Origin: Exiguobacterium qingdaonense
Lineage (GTDB): Bacteria > Bacillota > Bacilli > Exiguobacteriales > Exiguobacteriaceae
Reading direction: 5' to 3'
Length of the DNA stretch: 64,000 bases
Assembly (NCBI RefSeq): GCF_018617855.1
Contig: NZ_JACSKY010000003.1
Coordinates: forward strand, 1 to 64,000
Positions 16,318 to 24,060 of the stretch are shown piece after piece. The notes beneath the pieces were generated by a model. It was not told the origin of the DNA, ran no database searches, and saw nothing but the letters and a program-made list of their open reading frames with translations. A program made the position numbers and the translations under genes. Every line of letters starts with the position of its first letter. Positions within the stretch are counted from its first letter, which is position 1.

Positions 16318-17058
16318 TTATCCCTCATTCTTGGCTAACAGGTCCTCATAGTCCTTCTCGTTCCAAAAGAGCGGTGAGATGGATTCGGGACCTTTTAAAA
16401 TTTCTCCGTCCTGATCATATACGATGGCATACCCGCTCTCGACATCGAATACGAACAAGTCGGCAGTGACTTCGGTCACGCCGTTCCCGGCAATGATCAC
16501 GTCATCGATTGGCTCTCGTGCGAGATCGACGCCCGCTTCATCGAGTTCGACGAGGAGAGCTGACGTGTAGGCATGATGGTCATAGACTGTTTGGAATTCA
16601 TCCTGCGTGAGGACGACATCGGTAGGTGGGGCACTCGTACCGAATTTCCGATTTTCAATCTCTTCGACATATTGAAGGAAAGATTCCTCTTGCCAAAATA
16701 GCGGAGCGACCGATTCGGAGGCATTGATCACTGTTCCGTCCTGACCGTCGAAAATGGTAGCATACGTACCATCATCGAGCTTGAATGGGTAAATATCCGC
16801 ATATGTATGCTCGAGTCCGTTCCCGGCGATGATGACGCGTTCGAACGTCTCCCGAAACGGTTTGATTCCTTGTTGTTCAAGGGCAGTAAGGAGCGGTTTC
16901 GTTTGTTCATATTGGTCATAGACGTCTTTAAAGTCCTCACGTGTCCATTCTGTTATGGGTTCATTCGGTGATTCGATTGGAATCGGATTGTCTGCCACCG
17001 TATCCGTACAACCTGTGAGTAAAAGTGCACTTAATCCAATCATCGCCCATCGTCTCAT
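16318..17058 (-). CDS. Lipoprotein made of two tandem copies of one domain
   Basis: A 246-residue secreted lipoprotein; the lipobox LLTGC places the lipidated Cys at 17. Residues about 40-132 and 151-243 are copies of the same unit: each begins with D-FK/Q-VYD, contains VIIAGNG (75-81 and 187-193), an aromatic beta pattern ending in D-DG, and closes with ES(V/I)(A/S)PLFW (near 114-122 and 224-232). The copies are diverged, so the duplication is old. I do not recognise the family and assign no function. It is monocistronic, upstream of the thiW riboswitch on the same strand. Confidence 0.75.
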   Translation of the reverse strand: MRRWAMIGLSALLLTGCTDTVADNPIPIESPNEPITEWTREDFKDVYDQYEQTKPLLTALEQQGIKPFRETFERVIIAGNGLEHTYADIYPFKLDDGTYATIFDGQDGTVINASESVAPLFWQEESFLQYVEEIENRKFGTSAPPTDVVLTQDEFQTVYDHHAYTSALLVELDEAGVDLAREPIDDVIIAGNGVTEVTADLFVFDVESGYAIVYDQDGEILKGPESISPLFWNEKDYEDLLAKNEG

Positions 17059-17131
17059 GTTTCCATCCCCTTAAATCCCATTTTTCACCATTTTATCACT
17101 TGTGATAAGTTAGTAGAACCTGTGCACATTC

Positions 17132-17818
17132 TCACTCAGGCTGAGGACATGTGACATACTCATCAAGAGTGCTCTTGAAATGAATGGCATCCTCTTCAGA
17201 AATCGTCACACCTGAGGAGGTGCCGTATCGAACCGCATGATACACGGACGGGTTCATCGGTAAATCGATGCGTTGGAACCACTCTTGCAGTGTCTCATGA
17301 GCACGCAATCGCTTGGCTGGTACGAGAGATTGATTGAATGTGATCAGTGCATCGCGAATCGGGACGTTCGTGAACGCCGTGAGCGTCGAAACGGACGAAG
17401 CGTGATTGTTCTGCACATCTTGTTGGAACAAGCCTGTGCTTGAATCGATGCTTCGTGTGCGCGCCAAACGCCGCTTCCGTTTTCGATAAATATAAAAGGA
17501 CAGACAACCGATCGCAATCAAAGCGACCAATAACCCGAGATTTCGTCGTGTTGATTCTCCAGAGCTTGTCAATCTCTCGAGAGGTTTTATTTTTCCTTTT
17601 TGTGGGTCAGGTTTAAATGGGAAATTCGCTTCTTCCTCACTTAATAATATTCCATCCTCATCCGATAGGAGATCAGTCGGAGGACTATTACTTTCCTCGA
17701 CAGGGATCGTTTTCGGGTTGTAGAGCCGTTCGAATACACTCGTCGTGATCATCATCATCGTAAAGGTGACGAGGAGTGTGGCGGCAATCATGAGAAAAAA
17801 CTTGTTCGTCCAGCGCAA
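17132..17818 (-). CDS. DUF4129-type membrane protein
   Basis: A 228-residue protein with an N-terminal membrane segment (about 7-28), an acidic extracytoplasmic stretch, a second segment (about 94-112) followed by a basic cluster RKRKRR, and a cytosolic C-terminal domain. That domain has the DUF4129 features A-ETL-EW--R and Y-A-VRYG (near residues 170-200). In the common MoxR/DUF58/transglutaminase systems this domain is fused to the transglutaminase; here it is separate and divergent from moxR, sharing a 93-base intergenic region. No transglutaminase is present in the window. Confidence 0.65.
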   Translation of the reverse strand: MRWTNKFFLMIAATLLVTFTMMMITTSVFERLYNPKTIPVEESNSPPTDLLSDEDGILLSEEEANFPFKPDPQKGKIKPLERLTSSGESTRRNLGLLVALIAIGCLSFYIYRKRKRRLARTRSIDSSTGLFQQDVQNNHASSVSTLTAFTNVPIRDALITFNQSLVPAKRLRAHETLQEWFQRIDLPMNPSVYHAVRYGTSSGVTISEEDAIHFKSTLDEYVTCPQPE

Positions 17819-17911
17819 GAAGGTACCTCCTTTTGAATTTTCAGACTATTTGTTGTTTATCTTACCATAAAAAGGTAAAGTTTGATTAAGACAAAAAATG
17901 GAGGTCATCTT

Positions 17912-18832
17912 ATGGGCATGGAACAGGTCATCAAACAGTTGAACGAGGTGTATTTAGGAAAAGAGGATGTCGTGCGTCTCTGTTGTACGGCGTTACTCGC
18001 GGAAGGACATATTCTATTAGAAGATGTACCGGGTACCGGAAAAACGTTACTGGCCAAAACGATTGCAGCTAGCTTCGACGGCGCGTTTTCTCGGATTCAG
18101 TTCACGGCCGACTTGTTACCGTCTGATGTGATTGGCGCAGACTATTTCAACATGAAGACGCAGACGTTCGATCATCGCCAAGGACCAATCTTTGCGAACA
18201 TCGTCTTGATTGATGAAATTAACCGAGCGGTTCCACGAACGCAGTCCGCCTTGCTAGAGGCGATGGAAGAACGACAAGTTTCCATCGGGGGAGAGACATA
18301 TCCGATGCCGAAACCATTTTTCGTCATCGCGACGCAAAACCCGATCGAATCGGCAGGGACCTTCCCGTTACCGGATGCCCAGCTCGACCGCTTCCTCATT
18401 TCGATTCCGGTCGGTTACCCTGATGTCGCTGAAGAGCGGGAGCTCCTCTTACAAGCCATGCGCCAAACACGGAAAACGGTGGAGGCGGTCGCGACGTTAG
18501 ACGAGTTACGCCGTGCCCAGGAGGAAGTGAAGCAAGTATCGATTCAAGATGATGTCCTCGATTACTTACTCGGGCTCGTCCATGCGACACGAGAACATCA
18601 ATCTGTCGAGGTCGGCGTCAGTCCACGCGGAGCCATCGCGCTCATGCGAGCGTCCCAAAGTTATGCCTATCTGAACAACCGATTGTACGTCATTCCGGAA
18701 GATGTGAAAGCCGTAGCACCTTATGTATTGGCCCATCGTCTGACGTTGACGCTTGAAGGAGGCATCAAATCGACGAAACAGGACATCATTCGTTACATCT
18801 TAGACACCGTCTCTGTGCCGGTCGAGGGTTGA
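17912..18832 (+). CDS. MoxR-family AAA+ ATPase
   Basis: A 306-residue MoxR ATPase. The Walker A loop EDVPGTGKT has its Lys at 44, Walker B is VLIDEINRA near residues 93-101, and sensor 1 is IATQNPIES near 135-143. MoxR proteins act as chaperone-like remodellers, usually with a DUF58/VWA partner. I start at the ATG preceded by GGAGG; an in-frame TTG 30 bases upstream lacks a ribosome site. The stop overlaps the DUF58 region, indicating coupling. Confidence 0.93.
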   Translation: MGMEQVIKQLNEVYLGKEDVVRLCCTALLAEGHILLEDVPGTGKTLLAKTIAASFDGAFSRIQFTADLLPSDVIGADYFNMKTQTFDHRQGPIFANIVLIDEINRAVPRTQSALLEAMEERQVSIGGETYPMPKPFFVIATQNPIESAGTFPLPDAQLDRFLISIPVGYPDVAEERELLLQAMRQTRKTVEAVATLDELRRAQEEVKQVSIQDDVLDYLLGLVHATREHQSVEVGVSPRGAIALMRASQSYAYLNNRLYVIPEDVKAVAPYVLAHRLTLTLEGGIKSTKQDIIRYILDTVSVPVEG

Positions 18833-18834
18833 CA

Positions 18835-19887
18835 ATGACGTTCTCGACACATAACGCCCTGCAAAAACAATGGATCTCAGTCTACGGATTCGCCGGGGTG
18901 ATTCTCGTATTCGTTCCGTACATGGAGATTGTCGGGTATGCGCTTTGTTTACTTGCGGGCATCGTTTGGTTCTTTGAACGGACACGAAAACAGTTGGAAC
19001 AAGCTCTTCGGCTTCATATACATACACACGAATCTCTTCTCTTCGTTGGGGATGAGACGGAGGTGCAACTGATTTTAGATGGAAGTGAAGTCGTCGAACG
19101 ACTCGGGCTTCCGGTTCGTGTTCGGATGAAATCCAATACAGCGCTCAGCTTTCCAGCCCACGACCGGTCCCCAAATAGTTTGGATTTGACGTTACGGACA
19201 GATCAGGCTCGTCACTCGCTCCGCGTTCAGGCTGAATTCCGAGGCCCTGCCTACATCGAAGAATGCGTACTTGCTGTGACGCTCCCGTTTCATCTCGGGA
19301 CGTACTTACTCGAGTGTCCCATCGACAAGCGATGGACGGTTTTACCGTCACTCTCGTTACATCCTCCAGTCGGCACGAAACGCTTGGCACTCGGTGACCG
19401 TCCTTTGACCGCATCACCACTTCGGAATCCATTGCAGGTTCTGGGGTCGAAGCCTTATGAAAGAGAACCGGTCAAAGAGATCGACTGGGTCGCCACGGCG
19501 AAACTTGGACGAGTCCAGTCGAAAGTCTTTCAAAAGACGTCACTCGATACGTTCACGTTCGCAGTCGATTTGAGTGGGCCGTCCGGCTACACGTTACATC
19601 ACGACTTCGAGTCGATCATCAGCCAAGTCGCATATGTGACGACCCGACTCTTAAAAGAAGAGTGTAAAGTCGAGCTGTTCATCAACCGCTTCAACGGGGA
19701 AGGGAAGATGGAACATATCTCTCTTCAAGAGGGAGAACGAGGTTCACGCCTCATCCTCTTGATGCTAGCCGACCTCCACCCCGGGAACCGTTTCATCTCG
19801 ACAGACGCGTTCGTCCGTATGGTCGAACGGAAACGCTTGAAGCAAAGCCACCTCGTCTGGTTCAATCAGCATAACCTGTATGACTAA
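18835..19887 (+). CDS. DUF58-family protein, MoxR partner
   Basis: A 350-residue protein with two hydrophobic N-terminal segments (about 16-50) and the DUF58 signature in the form YEREPVKEIDWVATAKLGRVQSKVF (near residues 203-228), where the more usual reading is Y--GD--R-IDW-A-AR. A divergent VWA-like fold follows. These proteins pair with MoxR; the biological role in firmicutes is poorly defined and probably concerns the envelope. I use the ATG after GAGGG rather than a TTG six bases upstream. Confidence 0.88.
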   Translation: MTFSTHNALQKQWISVYGFAGVILVFVPYMEIVGYALCLLAGIVWFFERTRKQLEQALRLHIHTHESLLFVGDETEVQLILDGSEVVERLGLPVRVRMKSNTALSFPAHDRSPNSLDLTLRTDQARHSLRVQAEFRGPAYIEECVLAVTLPFHLGTYLLECPIDKRWTVLPSLSLHPPVGTKRLALGDRPLTASPLRNPLQVLGSKPYEREPVKEIDWVATAKLGRVQSKVFQKTSLDTFTFAVDLSGPSGYTLHHDFESIISQVAYVTTRLLKEECKVELFINRFNGEGKMEHISLQEGERGSRLILLMLADLHPGNRFISTDAFVRMVERKRLKQSHLVWFNQHNLYD

Positions 19888-19950
19888 CAAGGAACTTTTC
19901 TTCTTCTGGCGAACTGTATCATACAGGGATGACCGAAGGGAGAGATTCAT

Positions 19951-20490
19951 ATGCCAAAGCGGAAGTATGCGAATCGACGAGACTGGGAACGGATTATAAA
20001 AAATCGTTATGCACAAGTTCGTGTTCAGACGGAACAATTTTCCGGAGTGGTCGCCTTGTTCCAAATCGATGAGGTGAGAGCACCTCAATATAAAATGCAT
20101 AACGGCGAAGAATTCATCGTGGCAGATGCCGGTTTTGGCTGGCTCCAATATTTCCCGGACAATGAACCGTTCGGCGTGACGGTTATGATCAATCCAGGAG
20201 GCGAAATCGTGCAATGGTATATCGACCTCGTCGACCGAATCGGCGAAGAAGAGGGGATTCCATATATGGATGACTTGTTGCTCGATATTCTCGTGTTTCC
20301 GAACGGGGATATCGTCAAAAAGGATGAGGATGAGTTCGAGGCGGCGGCCGAAAGCGGGGAGTTGACACCTGAACAAGTCGAGCGGGGATGGCGTGAGTTC
20401 GAAGCGACGCTCGAACGAATCGAACGTGGAGACTTCATCTACTTTGATTTGGCAAAAGAACATTACGAACAGTTGAAACAAATGCTATGA
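19951..20490 (+). CDS. DUF402 protein, NtdP-like nucleoside phosphatase
   Basis: A 179-residue DUF402 domain. The start PKRKYANRRDWERIIKNRY and the core FGVTVMINPGGEIVQWYIDL (near residues 74-95), with EEGIPYMDDLLLDILVFP, match the firmicute branch in which a Staphylococcus member hydrolyses nucleoside tri- and diphosphates. The conserved acidic residues for metal binding (Asp93, Asp105, Asp106 region) are present. A long helical C-terminus is usual. Naming it a phosphatase rests on family knowledge. Confidence 0.82.
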   Translation: MPKRKYANRRDWERIIKNRYAQVRVQTEQFSGVVALFQIDEVRAPQYKMHNGEEFIVADAGFGWLQYFPDNEPFGVTVMINPGGEIVQWYIDLVDRIGEEEGIPYMDDLLLDILVFPNGDIVKKDEDEFEAAAESGELTPEQVERGWREFEATLERIERGDFIYFDLAKEHYEQLKQML

Positions 20491-20539
20491 GCGAACAAAC
20501 TCTCTCTGCTACAGTAAGAGCGTAGGAGGGGGAGTTTTT

Positions 20540-21670
20540 ATGAGAAAAATTGAAATCGAGACGTGGGCACGACGTAAGCACTTCGAGTTTTTCAAAGCGT
20601 TTGATAGTCCACATTTCAACGTGACGGCAAACGTAGATGTCACGAATTTATATACATATGCCAAGGCGAGCAATCAATCGTTCTTCAAACTTTTTTTATA
20701 TGGTGCGATGAGAGCGGCGAACGCGATTCCGGAATTGCGCTATCGGATCCGTGGAGAAGAGGTCGTCGAACATGAAGTGGTCCACCCATCGTTCACGGTC
20801 ATGTTAGACGAGGATGTTTTCAATTTTTGTTCGGCCACGTTCGATGAAGATTTACCGACGTTCTTACAGGAAGTGACGAAGCGAATGGAACAAGCCGCTG
20901 ACGAAGTCGTGGTCGGGGATGAAGAGCCCGACGACTTACTGTATATCACTAGTGTCCCGTGGGTCACATTCACGAGCATCATGCATCCGACGCATCAGCA
21001 ACAACATGACAGCGTGCCGCGCATCGCCTGGGGCAAGTTTGAACGTCAAGGCGAGCGTCTGGTCATGCCATTATCCGTCCAAGCCCATCACGCACTCGTC
21101 GATGGGGTGCATATCGGCAAGTATTACGAAACACTAAAAACGTGGTTAGACCAAGATTTCGCACAGGAGGGGACCGACGTGCCAGAAGAAAATGAGTTTA
21201 ATCGAGCCGTCCGTCTACGCGAGGAGGGACAACTCGAGCAGGCGAAGCAACTGTTCTTGTCGCTCTTACGGAAGGATGAGAAGAATCCGAGACTTCATGC
21301 ATACTGTGCATGGTGCTATGACTCGCTCGGGGAAGAGAGACAAGCCGTCCCGCATTATGAACGGGCCATCCGACTCGGGTTGACCGGGGAAGAGTTGGCG
21401 GAATCATATCTCGGACTCGGCAGTACGTATCGGGCACTCGGTCGATACGCGGAAGCGGAACAGTTATTTGAAGAGGCAATCGAGCAATTCCCGAATCACG
21501 GGGCGCTCAAGGTATTTCAAGCGATGACCCATTATAACGTCGGTCGCCATGAAGAGGCGACCGGTGCGTTACTCGAGTTACTCGCTAGCCCGAAACCGGA
21601 CGAGAGCATCGCGCGGTACCGCCGTGCCATCGCGTTTTATGCCCGAAATCTAAATGAGACGTATGGTTGA
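20540..21670 (+). CDS. Chloramphenicol-acetyltransferase-like domain fused to TPR domain
   Basis: One 376-residue frame holds two domains. Residues 1-205 are a CAT-type acetyltransferase: it opens RKIEIETWARRKHFEFF, has the F-F-LFLYGA helix, and ends with the catalytic HHALVDG, placing the base at His184 and the structural Asp at 188. Residues about 218-376 are TPR repeats (LREEGQLEQAKQLF, YLGLGSTYRALGRYAEAEQLFEEAIE, YNVGRHEEA) that elsewhere form a free-standing protein. At the joint, AGGAGGGG (21165-21172) stands six bases before an in-frame GTG (21179, codon 214). Whether it acetylates chloramphenicol is untested; many such homologues do not. Confidence 0.85.
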   Translation: MRKIEIETWARRKHFEFFKAFDSPHFNVTANVDVTNLYTYAKASNQSFFKLFLYGAMRAANAIPELRYRIRGEEVVEHEVVHPSFTVMLDEDVFNFCSATFDEDLPTFLQEVTKRMEQAADEVVVGDEEPDDLLYITSVPWVTFTSIMHPTHQQQHDSVPRIAWGKFERQGERLVMPLSVQAHHALVDGVHIGKYYETLKTWLDQDFAQEGTDVPEENEFNRAVRLREEGQLEQAKQLFLSLLRKDEKNPRLHAYCAWCYDSLGEERQAVPHYERAIRLGLTGEELAESYLGLGSTYRALGRYAEAEQLFEEAIEQFPNHGALKVFQAMTHYNVGRHEEATGALLELLASPKPDESIARYRRAIAFYARNLNETYG

Positions 21671-21675
21671 ATGAA

Positions 21676-21705
21676 AATGAGGCGGGCGACCCGTCTCATT
21701 TTTTT
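21676..21705 (+). terminator. Terminator of the CAT-TPR gene
   Basis: AATGAGGCGGG (21676-21686) pairs with CCCGTCTCATT (21690-21700) over a CGA loop with one G-U pair, then seven or more T. Confidence 0.92.
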
Positions 21706-21746
21706 GAATCAAATCAATTGACGGACTAATGAGTGCATGTTACATT

Positions 21747-21764
21747 TATCTTGAATTAAAGATA
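21747..21764 (+). promoter_or_regulatory. MhqR-type operator 1
   Basis: TATCTTGAATTAAAGATA is an 18-base near-perfect palindrome, 45 bases before the MarR-type gene. It resembles the TATCTCGAATTCGAGATA box of Bacillus MhqR and the second site at 22245. Confidence 0.75.
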
Positions 21765-21808
21765 TTAATTTGAAGTCAATCACTCTCTTGAACAAAGGAG
21801 GGAGACAG

Positions 21809-22252
21809 ATGGAACCGTCTGATGCATTGAAAACGATTACCGTGCTGTTACGCGCCTCTCAGTCGCTACAGGACCTGGTGAAGCAGGAAGTAGCGTCGTA
21901 CAGATTAAACGCGACCGAATTTGCCGTACTCGAGTTTTTATACCATAAAGGGGATCAACCGATTCAAGTCATCGGAAAGAAAATCCTTCTCTCGAGCGGG
22001 AGCATGACGTACGTCGTGAATCGGTTAGAAGAGAAGGGGTATCTCGTCCGTAAGGCTTGTCCGAGCGATCGACGCATCACATACGCCGCGCTGACAGATG
22101 ACGGAGAACGTTTGATGCAAGACATTTTCCCTAAGCATACGGCGCATATGGACGCGTTGTTTGAAGGAATGCACTTAAACGAAACGATAGAACAGTTGAA
22201 ACAAATTGGGAAGCGGGCAGAAGCCGCAAAAAATTTTAATCATGTATCTTGA
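21809..22252 (+). CDS. mhqR: MarR-family regulator, MhqR-like
   Basis: A 147-residue MarR protein with recognition helix region SSGSMTYVVNRLEEKGYL (near 57-75) and wing SDRRITYAALTDDGE. In Bacillus, MhqR represses ring-cleavage dioxygenases and nitro/azoreductases and is relieved by quinones. Here the next two genes encode exactly such a dioxygenase and an FMN reductase, and both flanking palindromes match the MhqR box, so the assignment is good but rests on context. The start at 21809 follows GGAGGG; an upstream in-frame ATG at 21770 lies by the operator. Confidence 0.8.
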   Translation: MEPSDALKTITVLLRASQSLQDLVKQEVASYRLNATEFAVLEFLYHKGDQPIQVIGKKILLSSGSMTYVVNRLEEKGYLVRKACPSDRRITYAALTDDGERLMQDIFPKHTAHMDALFEGMHLNETIEQLKQIGKRAEAAKNFNHVS

Positions 22253-22262
22253 AATCAAGATA
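22245..22262 (+). promoter_or_regulatory. MhqR-type operator 2
   Basis: TATCTTGAAATCAAGATA has perfect eight-base arms. It contains the regulator's stop codon (22250-22252) and ends two bases before the ribosome site of the dioxygenase gene, so binding could control a second internal promoter or block elongation. Confidence 0.8.
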
Positions 22263-22278
22263 TAAAGGAGAGAGAATG

Positions 22279-23271
22279 ATGAACCACGTTAAAGGAATCC
22301 ACCACGTCACAGCAATCACGAGCAGTGCCGAAAAAAATTATGATTTCTTCACTCACGTGTTAGGCATGCGTTTGGTGAAAAAAACAGTCAATCAGGACGA
22401 CATTCAAACATATCACTTATTCTTTGCGGACGATAAAGGGAATGCGGGGACAGACATGACGTTCTTCGACTTCCCAGGCATCCCGAAAGGCAAGCATGGG
22501 ACGAATGAAATCGCGAAAACGTCGTTCCGCGTCCCGACTGACGAAGCGTTGACATATTGGGTGCGTCGCTTCGACCGTCTCGGTGTCGAGCATGAAGGAA
22601 TTCAAGAACAGTTCGGGAAGAAGACGCTCTCGTTCATCGACTTTGATGAGCAGGCGTATCAACTCATCTCAGATGAGTTCAATGAAGGGATCGCATCAGG
22701 CGAGCCGTGGAAGGACGGTCCAATCCCGCTTGAGTATGCAATCACGGGACTCGGTCCCATCTTTATTCGCATCGCTGACATCACATATTTCAAACAAGTG
22801 ATGGAGCAGGTAATGTTATTCAAAGAGATCGGGCGAGCAGGCGATGTGTATCTCTTTGAAGGAGGTGAAGGTGGAAACGGAGCGCAAGTGATCGTCATTC
22901 ACGACGAGACATCTCCGCAAGCGCGTCAAGGATTCGGTACCGTGCACCATGTCGCATTTCGTGTCGAAGACCGTAGTGTCCTCGATGAATGGACAGCACG
23001 TCTCGAGCAGTTCGGTTTGCCGACTTCTGGCTATGTCGACCGCTTCTTCTTTGAATCGTCTTATGCGCGTGTCGCGCCGCAAATCTTGTTCGAGTGGGCG
23101 ACAGATGGACCTGGATTCATGGGAGACGAGCCGTACGAGACGGTCGGTGAGAAGTTGTCACTCCCGCCGTTCCTCGAACCGAAACGTTCGCAAATCGAGG
23201 CGATGGTACGACCGATCGATACGGTCAGAAGCACGAAAACATTTGAAAAAGAATATGAGGGCATGAAATGA
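22279..23271 (+). CDS. mhqO: Ring-cleaving dioxygenase of the VOC family, MhqO-like
   Basis: A 330-residue protein of two VOC modules. The first opens with VKGIHHVTAITSSAEKNYDFF, giving the first His ligand; the second holds GTVHHVAFRVED (near residues 217-228) and FEWATDGPGF closing the metal site with Glu. This matches the MhqO/MhqA dioxygenases that open hydroquinone and catechol rings. Two consecutive ATGs follow AAAGGAG; the second gives the better eight-base spacing. The stop abuts the following gene region. Confidence 0.88.
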   Translation: MNHVKGIHHVTAITSSAEKNYDFFTHVLGMRLVKKTVNQDDIQTYHLFFADDKGNAGTDMTFFDFPGIPKGKHGTNEIAKTSFRVPTDEALTYWVRRFDRLGVEHEGIQEQFGKKTLSFIDFDEQAYQLISDEFNEGIASGEPWKDGPIPLEYAITGLGPIFIRIADITYFKQVMEQVMLFKEIGRAGDVYLFEGGEGGNGAQVIVIHDETSPQARQGFGTVHHVAFRVEDRSVLDEWTARLEQFGLPTSGYVDRFFFESSYARVAPQILFEWATDGPGFMGDEPYETVGEKLSLPPFLEPKRSQIEAMVRPIDTVRSTKTFEKEYEGMK

Positions 23272-23333
23272 GTTTCTTGAATCGTTTGTTTGGAAAATCA
23301 GCTGCATCACAACATAACCAAGGAGGAACTACT

Positions 23334-23897
23334 ATGTTAAACATCGGAATCGTACTCGGATCAACTCGTGAAGGTCGTGTCAGTCCACAAGTCGGGGAAT
23401 GGGTGAAAGAACTTGCCGACAAACGTGGCGATGCCAACTATGAAGTGATCGACATCGCAGACTACAACTTACCGCTCCTCGGTGAGTCGGGACAAGACGC
23501 ATCAGGCGCAGCGGCATGGTCGGAGAAAATTGCGCAAATGGACGGTTTCATCTTCATCGTTCAAGAATACAACCATTCCATCGCAGCATCTCTTAAAAAC
23601 GCACTCGACTACTTACGTGTCGAATGGAACAACAAAGCAGCCGGAATCGTCTCATACGGTTCAGTCGGTGGGGCGCGAGCTACAGAACATCTACGGGGCA
23701 TCTTGAGCGAATTGTCAATCGCCCACGTCCGTGTCCATCCTGCCCTCTCACTCTTCACGGACTTCGAGAACGGAACAAATTTCGCTCCAAAAGATGTGCA
23801 GGCACAATCGGTCAACGATATGCTCGACCAACTCCTTCCATGGACGGAAGCGATGCAATCGGTCCGTACGAAAGCCGGAGAAGTTGCAAACAATTAA
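23334..23897 (+). CDS. NAD(P)H-dependent FMN reductase / azoreductase-like
   Basis: A 187-residue flavodoxin-fold reductase. The N-terminal FMN phosphate loop GSTREGR (residues 9-15) is followed by QEYNHSIAASLKNALDYL (near 80-97) and a glycine-rich YGSVGG loop (near 111-116). Such enzymes reduce quinones or azo dyes by two electrons, fitting the upstream MhqR-type regulator and dioxygenase. I start at the ATG after AAGGAGG; an in-frame ATG at 23268 overlapping the previous stop would add a 22-residue leader that is not part of the fold. Confidence 0.85.
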   Translation: MLNIGIVLGSTREGRVSPQVGEWVKELADKRGDANYEVIDIADYNLPLLGESGQDASGAAAWSEKIAQMDGFIFIVQEYNHSIAASLKNALDYLRVEWNNKAAGIVSYGSVGGARATEHLRGILSELSIAHVRVHPALSLFTDFENGTNFAPKDVQAQSVNDMLDQLLPWTEAMQSVRTKAGEVANN

Positions 23898-23907
23898 CAA
23901 ATCGTGA

Positions 23908-23935
23908 AGCCAGCCTCAATTTAGGCTGGTTTTTG
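23908..23935 (+). terminator. Terminator of the quinone-response operon
   Basis: CCAGCCT (23910-23916) pairs with AGGCTGG (23923-23929), then five T. Confidence 0.9.
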
Positions 23936-24060
23936 TGCGTTTTCAAGTGGAGTACGCTAGAGTGGAAAGAAGAAAAGGGATAGTTGCTGTAAGAGACATA
24001 ACTAGATTGTGCGTTATAAGGGAACTATACATAAACAAACTGAAATAGGGAGGGTTTTAG

